A stretch of DNA of 64,000 nucleotides from Microbulbifer pacificus (lineage in GTDB: Bacteria; Pseudomonadota; Gammaproteobacteria; Pseudomonadales; Cellvibrionaceae), in NCBI RefSeq assembly GCF_002959965.1, contig NZ_PREV01000027.1, positions 1,116,001 to 1,180,000 of the forward strand, given 5' to 3'. This document shows positions 56,325 through 64,000 of the stretch, in pieces (position 1 is the stretch's first letter; each line of letters begins with the position of its first letter). Made by a program: the position numbers and the translations under genes. The notes under the pieces were generated by a model. It was not told the origin of the DNA and did not search any database. It saw nothing but the letters and a program-made list of their open reading frames with translations.

Positions 56325-57929
56325 ATGCCCATGTCCACCTACGCACAAGAAATCGAAAAAGCCGCACAGCTCTGCAAGGCCAATGGCCCCTCCTGGGATT
56401 CCATCAACCCGGAGTCCGTCGCCCGTATGCGCCTGCAGAACCGGTTCCAGAACGGCCTGGATATCGCCCGCTACACTGCCGACATCATGCGCAAGGACAT
56501 GGCTGCGTATGACAAAGACAGCTCCAAGTACACCCAGTCCCTGGGTTGCTGGCACGGCTTCATCGGCCAGCAGAAGATGATTTCCATCAAGAAGCACTTT
56601 GAAGGCAAGACCGACCGCCGGTACCTGTATCTGTCTGGTTGGATGGTGGCGGCCCTGCGCAGTGAATTCGGACCGCTGCCGGATCAGTCCATGCATGAGA
56701 AAACCGCGGTGGCCAGCCTGATCGAAGAGCTCTACACCTTCCTGCGCCAGGCGGATGCCCGCGAACTGGGCGGCCTGTTCCGCGAGCTGGATGCAGCCCG
56801 TGAAGCCGGCGACCAGGTAAAGGAGAAGGCGATCCAGAACAAGATCGACAACCACGTCACCCATATCGTGCCGATCATCGCCGACATCGACGCCGGTTTC
56901 GGCAACGCCGAAGCTACCTACCTGTTGGCGAAGAAGATGATCGAGGCCGGCGCCTGCTGTATTCAGATTGAAAACCAGGTTTCCGATGAGAAGCAGTGCG
57001 GCCACCAGGACGGCAAAGTCACCGTTCCCCATGAGGACTTCCTGGCCAAGATTCGCGCCGTGCGTTACGCCTTCCTGGAACTGGGCGTGGACAACGGTGT
57101 GATTGTTGCGCGTACCGATTCCCTCGGCGCCGGTCTCACCAAGCAGATCGCCGTTACCCGTGAGCCCGGCGACCTGGGCGACCAGTACAACGCCTTTCTG
57201 GATTGCGAAGAAGTGGCGCCGGGCGACCTGGCCAACGGCGACGTGATCATCAACCGCGATGGCAAGCTGCTGCGTCCCAAACGCCTGCCCTCCAACCTGT
57301 TCCAGTTCAAGAAAGGTACTGGCGAAGCGCGCTGCGTACTCGACAGCGTCACCTCCCTGCAGAACGGCGCAGACCTGATCTGGATCGAAACCGAGAAACC
57401 GCATGTGCGTCAGATCGGTGCCATGATGGATGAAATCCGCAAGCAGGTACCGGATGCCAAGTTGGTGTACAACAACAGCCCGTCCTTCAACTGGACCCTG
57501 AACTTCCGCCAGCAGGTATTCGATGCCTGGCAGGAAGAAGGCAAAGACGTATCCGCCTACAAGCGCGACAACCTGATGAGCGCCGAGTACGACGACACCG
57601 AGCTGTCCAAGGCTGCGGACGAAAAAATTCGCACCTTCCAGGCCGACGCAGCGCGTGAGGCGGGTATTTTCCACCACCTCATCACCCTGCCCACCTACCA
57701 CACCGCGGCCCTGTCTACCGACAACCTGGCCAAGGAGTACTTCGGTGAAAAAGGTATGCTGGGTTACGTGGAAGGTGTTCAGCGCAAGGAAATCCGCCAG
57801 GGCATCGCCTGCGTGAAGCACCAGAACATGGCCGGCTCCGACATGGGCGACGACCATAAAGAGTACTTCGCCGGCGAGGCTGCACTCAAAGCGGCCGGTA
57901 AAGACAACACCATGAACCAGTTTGGTTAA
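56325..57929 (+). CDS. aceA: Isocitrate lyase
   Basis: 534 residues from the ATG at 56325; the ATG two codons later (56331) has better spacing to GAGG and may be the real start. This is the long isoform of pseudomonads. Active-site loop DEKQCGHQDGKV (Cys225) carries Gln where E. coli has Lys in KKCGH. Also present are IIADIDAGFGNAEATYLLAK, IVARTDSLGAGLTKQI and YNNSPSFNWTL. It splits isocitrate to succinate and glyoxylate for growth on acetate or fatty acids. Terminated by a strong hairpin before ackA. Confidence 0.96.
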   Translation: MPMSTYAQEIEKAAQLCKANGPSWDSINPESVARMRLQNRFQNGLDIARYTADIMRKDMAAYDKDSSKYTQSLGCWHGFIGQQKMISIKKHFEGKTDRRYLYLSGWMVAALRSEFGPLPDQSMHEKTAVASLIEELYTFLRQADARELGGLFRELDAAREAGDQVKEKAIQNKIDNHVTHIVPIIADIDAGFGNAEATYLLAKKMIEAGACCIQIENQVSDEKQCGHQDGKVTVPHEDFLAKIRAVRYAFLELGVDNGVIVARTDSLGAGLTKQIAVTREPGDLGDQYNAFLDCEEVAPGDLANGDVIINRDGKLLRPKRLPSNLFQFKKGTGEARCVLDSVTSLQNGADLIWIETEKPHVRQIGAMMDEIRKQVPDAKLVYNNSPSFNWTLNFRQQVFDAWQEEGKDVSAYKRDNLMSAEYDDTELSKAADEKIRTFQADAAREAGIFHHLITLPTYHTAALSTDNLAKEYFGEKGMLGYVEGVQRKEIRQGIACVKHQNMAGSDMGDDHKEYFAGEAALKAAGKDNTMNQFG

Positions 57930-57973
57930 GCGTCGATCTCAACATATCCCTGAGAAACCGCTTCACTCACTTC

Positions 57974-57999
57974 GGGCTGCCAATTGGCAGCCCTTTTTT
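57974..57999 (+). terminator. Intrinsic terminator after aceA
   Basis: GGGCTGCC (57974-57981), loop AATT, GGCAGCCC (57986-57993), then six T. It insulates ackA from aceA transcription. Confidence 0.93.
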
Positions 58000-58057
58000 A
58001 TTGTTCCATTTCACACACTAGTCTTTAAGGCAAGCCTGTAACCAAGCCGCGCTGCCT

Positions 58058-59293
58058 ATGTCGAACTCCAGCCGTGTCCTCGTCCTGAACTGCGGCAGCT
58101 CATCGTTGAAATTCGCCGTGATCGATCCGCTCAGCGGTACATTGGAACTGACTGGAATTGGCGAAGCCCTGGAGCAAAATGAACCGACAGTCAGCTGGAA
58201 AATCGGCGGAGAGAAGAAGACGAGCCCGTTGCCAGCAAACAGCGGACACCGGGAAGTCATCCACTTTCTGGTAAACAATATCCTGCGTGAATGCCCTAAC
58301 TTGCGGGATCACCTTGTCGCCATTGGCCATCGCGTGGTCCACGGCGGCGAGAAGTTTTCGCACTCGGTGCTGGTCGACGACGCGGTAATCCATACCATTC
58401 GTGAGTGCGTGGCACTGGCGCCACTACATAATCCCGCAGCCCTTCAAGGGATCGAGGCAGCACGCAGCGCATTTCCGTATTTACCTCAGGTAGCGGTGTT
58501 CGATACCGCGTTTCACCAGTCCATGCCCAGACACGCGTACATCTACGCCCTGCCTTACGAGCTGTATCGGGATCACGGTATCCGCCGTTATGGCATGCAC
58601 GGTACCAGCCACCGTTTTGTCACCGAGCGTGCAGCGGAGCTACTCAATCTGCCGGTGAATGAGGTGAACATAATTTCCGCGCACCTCGGCAACGGTGCGT
58701 CGGTAACCGCGGTGCACAATGGCCACAGTGTCGATACCAGTATGGGACTGACGCCCCTGGAAGGTCTGGTGATGGGCACCCGCAGTGGCGATGTGGACCC
58801 TGGCCTGCTGATGCATCTGGGCGCCCGGCTGGATTACGGCCTGAAGGAAATCAACGACCTGTTGAACAAAAAAAGTGGGCTGCTGGGTATTTCAGAACTG
58901 AGCAACGACTGCCGCACGCTGGAGCAGGCCGCCGCCGAAGGCCACGACGGCGCACAACTGGCGCTGGATATTTTCTGCTACCGACTCGCCAAATACATCG
59001 CGTCCTATCACGGCGTACTGCCCCAGGTAGACGCGCTGGTGTTCACGGGCGGTATCGGAGAAAACTCCAGTCTGGTGCGGGGAAAAGTGCTCTCCCACCT
59101 GGGCGGGCTCGGTTATGTACTCGATGAGGCGAGAAACGGGCGCGCCCGGTTTGGCGAGGACGGCCCGATTTCCACCGAGCAGTCCGCAGTTACCTTGGTA
59201 ATCCCCACCAACGAGGAATGGGTGATTGCCCGCGACGCCGCCGGACTGGTGCCTCCGACCAGTCCGAACGGTGACCCCAGTTCCAGGGAGTGA
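58058..59293 (+). CDS. ackA: Acetate kinase
   Basis: 411 residues. Signatures: SSRVLVLNCGSSSLKFAVID at the N terminus, HRVVHGGEKFSHSVLV, FDTAFHQSMPRHAYIYALPY, GMHGTSHRFVTERAAELL, GNGASVTAVHNGHSVDTSMG and FTGGIGENSSLVR. It interconverts acetyl phosphate and acetate with ATP. It is followed by pta after 3 bp, a classical ackA-pta operon. The upstream gap is short (58 bp after the terminator), so its promoter must lie there or within the leader. Confidence 0.97.
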   Translation: MSNSSRVLVLNCGSSSLKFAVIDPLSGTLELTGIGEALEQNEPTVSWKIGGEKKTSPLPANSGHREVIHFLVNNILRECPNLRDHLVAIGHRVVHGGEKFSHSVLVDDAVIHTIRECVALAPLHNPAALQGIEAARSAFPYLPQVAVFDTAFHQSMPRHAYIYALPYELYRDHGIRRYGMHGTSHRFVTERAAELLNLPVNEVNIISAHLGNGASVTAVHNGHSVDTSMGLTPLEGLVMGTRSGDVDPGLLMHLGARLDYGLKEINDLLNKKSGLLGISELSNDCRTLEQAAAEGHDGAQLALDIFCYRLAKYIASYHGVLPQVDALVFTGGIGENSSLVRGKVLSHLGGLGYVLDEARNGRARFGEDGPISTEQSAVTLVIPTNEEWVIARDAAGLVPPTSPNGDPSSRE

Positions 59294-59296
59294 AAC

Positions 59297-61435
59297 ATGT
59301 CCCGTACCATCATGTTGGTTCCCATCAGCGCCAGTGTCGGCATTACTTCTGTTAGCCTCGGCGCGCTGAGAGCCCTTGAGCGCAACGGCGTCAGTGTCAG
59401 TTTTTACAAGCCTATCGCGGAGGCGGTGAAGCACGAGAAACACCGCGATCGCAGCAACGAGATACTGCGTCAGGCCTCAAACCTGAAAGTACCGGAATCG
59501 TTCTCCATGCACCACGCCGAATCCATGATCGGCCGCGGAGGTCTGTCCGATCTGCTGGAGGAAATCCTCGCGCGCTTCAACGAGAGTGCGAACCAGGCAG
59601 ATGTGGCCATTATCGAAGGTCTGGTGCCAAATGCCGAAAACCAGTTTGCCAATCAGCTGAACCTGCAGATAGCCAAAACCCTGGATGCGGAAATTGTACT
59701 GGTGGTCTGCCCCAATCTGGATTCCCCCCAGCAGCTGAAAGACCGCCTCGAAGTGGCTATGGCCACTTTTGGTGGCAAACAGTCGGGACGCGTGGTGGGC
59801 TGCGTGGTTAACAAGGTGGGCGCACCGTCGCAGGTACCGGACGCCCCGGGAGCGGATATCACAGGGGTTTTTGAAGGGCCAAGGGTACAGCGCGGCAACC
59901 TGGAAATTCTCTCGCTGTTTGGCAAAAGCCCATTGCCCATTATTGGCTGTATCCCCTGGAATGCGGATCTCGTCGCGCCGCGGGCCAAGGATTTGGCGGA
60001 TCACTTCCAGGCGGAAGTCATCAACTACGGCGAGCTGGATTCCCGTCGCTTGCACAGCGTCACTTTCTGTTCCCGCTCCCTCGGCAACATGATCTATCGC
60101 TTTGAACCGGGCTCCATGCTGGTCTCCTCCGGCGACCGCCCGGATGTAATCGTCGCCGCCTGTCTCGCCGCCATGAACGGGGTGAAAATCGGCTGCCTGT
60201 TATTAACCGGTGGCTATTACATCGAACCGATGGTGCGCAAACTCTGCGCACCGGCGATGGAAACTGGGCTACCGGTGATTCTCGTCAACACCAACACCTG
60301 GCAGACTGCGCTGCAGCTACAGTCCTTCAACATGGAAACTCCTACTGACGACCACGAGCGTATCGAACGAGTGCAGGATTTTATTGCCGGGCATCTGGAT
60401 AACCACTGGGTGGAATCCCTGGGAAGCGAATCCAATCGCCCCAAACGACTGTCACCACCGGCCTTTCGCTTTCACCTCACCGAACTTGCCCGCCGCGCCA
60501 ACAAGCGCATTGTGCTGCCGGAAGGCGACGAGCCACGCACGGTCAAGGCCGCCCTCACCTGCGCCGAGCGCGGCATCGCGCGACCGGTACTGTTGGGCGA
60601 CCCGAAAGAAATCCACCGTGTCGCCGAACAGCAGGGTCTCACCTTGAGCGACAAGGTGGAAGTCATCGATCCGAAAACCGCACGCAACAAATACGTCGAG
60701 CCGATGGTAAAACTGCGCAAGGGTAAGGGATTGACGGATATCGTCGCCAAGGAACAACTGGAAGACAATGTGGTGCTCGGCACCATGATGCTGGCGGAAG
60801 GTGAAGTGGACGGGCTGGTCTCCGGCGCCGTGCACACTACCGCGAATACCATCCGCCCGGCGCTCCAGTTGATCAAAACCGCACCGGGCGCAAGCCTGGT
60901 GTCATCGGTGTTTTTCATGCTGCTGCCGGACCAGGTGCTGGTCTACGGGGATTGCGCCATCAACCCGGACCCGAACGCCCAGGAACTCGCCGACATCGCC
61001 ATCCAGTCGGCGGATTCCGCCGCGGCCTTCGGCATTGAACCCAGAGTGGCGATGATCAGCTACTCCACCGGTACATCCGGAACGGGCACCGACGTAGATA
61101 AGGTGCGCGAGGCCACCAAACTTGCACAGGAAAAGCGCCCGGACCTGATCATTGACGGCCCGCTGCAATACGACGCCGCCATTATGGAAAATGTGGCCAA
61201 GAAAAAAGCCCCGGACAGCCCCGTCGCCGGGCGCGCGACGGTGTTCATCTTTCCCGATCTCAATACCGGTAACACCACCTACAAAGCCGTACAGCGCAGC
61301 GCCGAACTCATCAGCATCGGGCCGATGCTGCAGGGGATGCGCAAACCAGTGAATGATTTATCCCGCGGCGCACTGGTGGACGACATCATCTATACCATTG
61401 CGCTGACGGCAATTCAGGCCAGTCAGTTGAATTGA
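59297..61435 (+). CDS. pta: Phosphate acetyltransferase (long form)
   Basis: 712 residues, three-domain type. The N-terminal P-loop-like regulatory domain starts [20 protein letters not shown] and has [20 protein letters not shown] domain (about 215-330) follows, and the C-terminal catalytic PTA/PTB domain has [40 protein letters not shown], and [20 protein letters not shown]. It converts acetyl-CoA and phosphate to acetyl phosphate. With ackA it can run as overflow or as acetate activation, feeding the adjacent glyoxylate shunt. Confidence 0.97.
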   Translation: MSRTIMLVPISASVGITSVSLGALRALERNGVSVSFYKPIAEAVKHEKHRDRSNEILRQASNLKVPESFSMHHAESMIGRGGLSDLLEEILARFNESANQADVAIIEGLVPNAENQFANQLNLQIAKTLDAEIVLVVCPNLDSPQQLKDRLEVAMATFGGKQSGRVVGCVVNKVGAPSQVPDAPGADITGVFEGPRVQRGNLEILSLFGKSPLPIIGCIPWNADLVAPRAKDLADHFQAEVINYGELDSRRLHSVTFCSRSLGNMIYRFEPGSMLVSSGDRPDVIVAACLAAMNGVKIGCLLLTGGYYIEPMVRKLCAPAMETGLPVILVNTNTWQTALQLQSFNMETPTDDHERIERVQDFIAGHLDNHWVESLGSESNRPKRLSPPAFRFHLTELARRANKRIVLPEGDEPRTVKAALTCAERGIARPVLLGDPKEIHRVAEQQGLTLSDKVEVIDPKTARNKYVEPMVKLRKGKGLTDIVAKEQLEDNVVLGTMMLAEGEVDGLVSGAVHTTANTIRPALQLIKTAPGASLVSSVFFMLLPDQVLVYGDCAINPDPNAQELADIAIQSADSAAAFGIEPRVAMISYSTGTSGTGTDVDKVREATKLAQEKRPDLIIDGPLQYDAAIMENVAKKKAPDSPVAGRATVFIFPDLNTGNTTYKAVQRSAELISIGPMLQGMRKPVNDLSRGALVDDIIYTIALTAIQASQLN

Positions 61436-61584
61436 TGAACGACATATCCGTGTCATTTTCCGTGCAGCAGTGAGGTTTGAGTGCCGGAAATTAACACAAA
61501 ATAAATAGACGGAGGAGTAAAAATTTCCTCGTCAGGTCAGCTGATCCTGCCTCGCAGGCCAGTATTTCCAGGAGGAATAAGAAC

Positions 61585-63807
61585 TTAATGGGGGTTGAAT
61601 GCAGAGGCCGGGTCAAATACATCCCCGAGCGGTCGATCCTTATCGAAAAACAGCACCAGCGCTCCGGCAACGAGATACGCTTCCAGGCGATGTTCGAACG
61701 TATCACTGTATTCAAACGCCATGCGCTTGAGGCAATCATGTACAAATCGGTATTCCGGTGCACTGCTTTTGCAGGCCCGTCGCCCTTTGCGCAGAATCGG
61801 CCACAGATCCCAGATTTTACGCCCCTCTTCTTTCAGCGCCTTGAGCGCAACTGCGAGTTGTACCTCTTCACGAGTAAGGTCAGTGCCGAGGGGATAATAA
61901 GGAAGCAACTGCAGACGATGCCCCTGCGCAAATACCGAGTGGATACGCTCCGGCGTATTATTCGCGAACGCTTCAGGAATAGAAAATCCGGCGTCGATCT
62001 TGCCTGCCTCCCTGGCTTTTGCCAGGAGTTCCTGCTGGAAGCGTGAATCCGCAATGCAGAGCATGGCTTCAATCACATCACGGTCGGACTTGCCGCGCAG
62101 GTTGGCGACACCGTATTCGGTAACCACAATATCCCGCAGGTGGCGGGGGATGGTGCAGTGGGGATACTCCCACACGATATTGCTACAGATGCGTCCACTC
62201 ATCTGACGGGTGCTGGGCAGCGCGATGATCGAGCGACCACCGGGTAGTTCGTGGGCCTGGGCCACAAAATTGTACTGACCGCCCACACCGCTGACCACCT
62301 GCCCGTTCTCCAGCCCATCGGAAATCACTGCGCCGTTCAGGGTAACCATCATGGCAGAATTGACGAAGCGCGCATGTTGACGCTGGGCGATTTTAAGGGC
62401 CCTGTTGTTTTGCAGTTCGTTGATGAAATCAATCGCGGTCATGTTGATGCCGGCCATCTCCTCTAGCGGCATTTCCCGCAGGTCCCGATACATGGCCGTA
62501 GAACCCAGATAGAAACCGCCGTGTAACCAGATACCACCGGGCAGCGGCTTACCCGCGCAATTACCCATCAATTTTTTGCGCCCGGCGCTGCTATGTAGAT
62601 CGCACTCTTCGATTTCACCATGGGTATCAAGGAAGCGGTGTCCACGCCAACTGTAGCTGGGGTCAACGATGCCTGCATCCTGCAGGAACTGTGTATCCGC
62701 TTCTGTCAACGGGCATTGAATACGTCCGGAATCCCGCAGCGCGATCAACAGCTTTTCGTCGACGGTATCGGTCGCCGCACCTTCGTTTAATATTTTCTGC
62801 AGTACAGAATCGGCGTATACATGCCGCTTCAATACACCCGCGCGACGCAAATGTAAGAAGCCCTCCGGTACCATTTCACTGGCACCGTACAACCCCTTCT
62901 GGAAGTCGCCAAGCTCTGGAGGTTGTTTGAACAGTGTGCGGGCGGTGTCCGTGTCGAGTGATTGCAATATGTCCCGGTAATCGGCGTTATTGCAGTGTCT
63001 CAGGCGCAGTACATGGCAGATGGCGTCCCCCAGCGCACCAATGCCGACTTGCAGGGTTCCCCCATCGCGGATCAGACCGGCGATGTGAAAGGCGAGTGCG
63101 TAATCGGTCAGGCGCACGGGGGCGTTGGGGGCCGCAAACAGTTCTCGCCGAAACAGGTCGCCTTCGAGCAGAAAATCGAACGTATCCGCCGAGACCCGCG
63201 CGTCACCACCAACAAATGGCAGCTGCGCATTCACCTCGCCCACCAGAGTGATCGGGCCATAGCCACGCGCGCGCGCCAGCTCGAGTACTGGCAGGGTAAG
63301 GTCCGGGTTGCTACTTAAACTGAAATCACCGCTGTCGTCGCTCGCCGGCGAAATCATCTGTGCAATCACGTTGACGCCGCGATCCAGCAAATCCCTGGGT
63401 ACGTGGGTGTAGTTCGCGCTGACGTAACTCTGCTGGACCGAATTCTTGTGCAGAAAACTGCCGGGCTGCAGGAAGAATTCGCACACTTCCACGTTGTCCG
63501 GTAACAAGCCCTTGCGGCGGGCCACGTTATAAGCGAGGTCCTGATAGTCCGCGTACAGCCGATCGAGCAGCGGCTGTATAAAGCGTCGCTGTAGTTCATT
63601 TCCTGCGGATGGGCGCTCCAGCGTCAGAGCGGTATAGATCGTGAGTTCAATTTCCGGATCATTTTCTGCACGCGCATAGAGCGCATTGGCAAACTGGTTT
63701 GCCTTACCGAGCCCGAGGGGCAAGCCCAGTACGATGCGTTTGCCAACCCGCGCCAGCACGGCGTCTACACAGGCCTCGACCGCACTGAATGATTCCGGTT
63801 GTGCCAT
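61585..63807 (-). CDS. Acetyl-CoA hydrolase/CoA-transferase family protein
   Basis: 740 residues, longer than typical Cat1-type CoA transferases (about 500). The N terminus has LGLPLGLGKANQFANALYAR, a glycine-rich CoA-binding segment. Later come MISPASDDSGDFSLS, LQVGIGALGDAICHVL, GIWLHGGFYLGSTAMYRDLR, and the C-terminal hydrolase/transferase domain GVGGQYNFVAQAHELPGGRS, VVTEYGVANLRGKSDRDVIE. The GGGAGGA site precedes the ATG. It follows the FadE-type gene by 15 bp and faces pta. It may transfer or release CoA from short-chain acyl-CoA made by beta-oxidation. The substrate is unknown. Confidence 0.85.
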   Translation of the reverse strand: MAQPESFSAVEACVDAVLARVGKRIVLGLPLGLGKANQFANALYARAENDPEIELTIYTALTLERPSAGNELQRRFIQPLLDRLYADYQDLAYNVARRKGLLPDNVEVCEFFLQPGSFLHKNSVQQSYVSANYTHVPRDLLDRGVNVIAQMISPASDDSGDFSLSSNPDLTLPVLELARARGYGPITLVGEVNAQLPFVGGDARVSADTFDFLLEGDLFRRELFAAPNAPVRLTDYALAFHIAGLIRDGGTLQVGIGALGDAICHVLRLRHCNNADYRDILQSLDTDTARTLFKQPPELGDFQKGLYGASEMVPEGFLHLRRAGVLKRHVYADSVLQKILNEGAATDTVDEKLLIALRDSGRIQCPLTEADTQFLQDAGIVDPSYSWRGHRFLDTHGEIEECDLHSSAGRKKLMGNCAGKPLPGGIWLHGGFYLGSTAMYRDLREMPLEEMAGINMTAIDFINELQNNRALKIAQRQHARFVNSAMMVTLNGAVISDGLENGQVVSGVGGQYNFVAQAHELPGGRSIIALPSTRQMSGRICSNIVWEYPHCTIPRHLRDIVVTEYGVANLRGKSDRDVIEAMLCIADSRFQQELLAKAREAGKIDAGFSIPEAFANNTPERIHSVFAQGHRLQLLPYYPLGTDLTREEVQLAVALKALKEEGRKIWDLWPILRKGRRACKSSAPEYRFVHDCLKRMAFEYSDTFEHRLEAYLVAGALVLFFDKDRPLGDVFDPASAFNPH

Positions 63808-63822
63808 GGCGTCCTCCCGCGC

Positions 63823-64000
63823 TTACTGCTGAGCCGGAGATGGTTTGCCCGGAGACAGGGATTCGTAGTAGTCCACCTGAATAGCCTTGTTGACCGCCAC
63901 GGCGGTCTCGCGGATTTTTTCCGCCTCCTCCACGCTGATCAGCTTTTTCTCCAGCGCTTTGTCGATGGCATCGTCATTCAACGCGCGCAGCCCGCCCTTC
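63823..64000 (-). CDS. FadE-type acyl-CoA dehydrogenase, C-terminal fragment
   Basis: The last 58 codons and the stop (63823-63825) of a gene entering from the right edge. The frame reads KGGLRALNDDAIDKALEKKL, then SVEEAEKIRETAVAVNKAIQ and VDYYESLSPG. The pattern of alternating acidic and basic helix with E-E-A-E and I-Q-V-D-x-Y matches the C-terminal DUF1974 extension of FadE-type long-chain acyl-CoA dehydrogenases. Only the tail is visible, so the call rests on that extension plus the beta-oxidation context. It is probably co-transcribed with the CoA hydrolase/transferase, 15 bp downstream. Confidence 0.65.
   Translation of the reverse strand, partial: KGGLRALNDDAIDKALEKKLISVEEAEKIRETAVAVNKAIQVDYYESLSPGKPSPAQQ

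Noticed and set aside
56271..57857. 528-codon open frame antisense to aceA
   Set aside because: It mirrors the isocitrate lyase gene, has no ribosome site and no family resemblance; long antisense frames are expected from the strong codon bias here.

Overview
The window looks like a chromosomal segment of a marine, TonB-receptor-rich gammaproteobacterium, most like the Cellvibrionales/Microbulbifer type. The evidence is qualitative. The core block from cysG to aceA follows the order I know from Pseudomonas (cysG, serS, crcB, rarA, lolA, ftsK, trxB, aat, bpt, infA, clpA, clpS, cspD, icd, rluE, mnmA, hflD, purB, then later aceA). Three large TonB-dependent receptors and several secreted hydrolases point to scavenging of polymeric or amide-containing nutrients. 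No rRNA, tRNA, CRISPR array, insertion sequence or prophage block was seen.

Layout. Positions 1-11.1 kb are an accessory nutrient-uptake region: the 5' end of an Xaa-Pro peptidase, a POT-type peptide transporter, a divergent TonB receptor with a carboxypeptidase-regulatory domain, then a LysR regulator divergent from a second TonB receptor, a beta-lactamase-fold hydrolase and a Tat-exported PhoD-like phosphatase. Positions 11.3-14.1 kb hold a solitary tyrosine recombinase with its own promoter, a small unknown gene and a YheT-type hydrolase. Positions 14.2-17.1 kb are an ergothioneine operon (egtB-egtD) ending in a DUF411 lipoprotein. Positions 17.2-22.6 kb hold a third TonB receptor divergent from a penicillin-acylase-family enzyme. 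An azoreductase and a small membrane protein follow.

Positions 24-46.7 kb are the conserved core: siroheme synthesis, tRNA charging, replication-fork repair, lipoprotein sorting, chromosome translocation, thioredoxin reduction, the complete substrate-recognition side of the N-degron pathway (aat, bpt, clpS, clpA), IF-1, isocitrate dehydrogenase, rRNA/tRNA modification, purine synthesis and ribosome hydroxylation. Positions 47.1-52.7 kb hold a two-component system, a YdeP-type molybdoenzyme with fdhD, and a YbjQ protein. Positions 52.9-64 kb form a C2/acetate island: malate synthase G, a LysR regulator, isocitrate lyase, acetate kinase, phosphotransacetylase, a CoA hydrolase/transferase and the end of a FadE-type acyl-CoA dehydrogenase. 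Together these connect fatty-acid oxidation, acetate activation or overflow, and the glyoxylate shunt.

The least explained features are the nested operator between LysR and the second TonB receptor, the LysR/receptor/hydrolase/phosphatase locus it may control, the DUF411-ergothioneine link, the receptor/acylase divergon, and an 8-bp tandem repeat in the 700-bp gene-free gap between ftsK and trxB.
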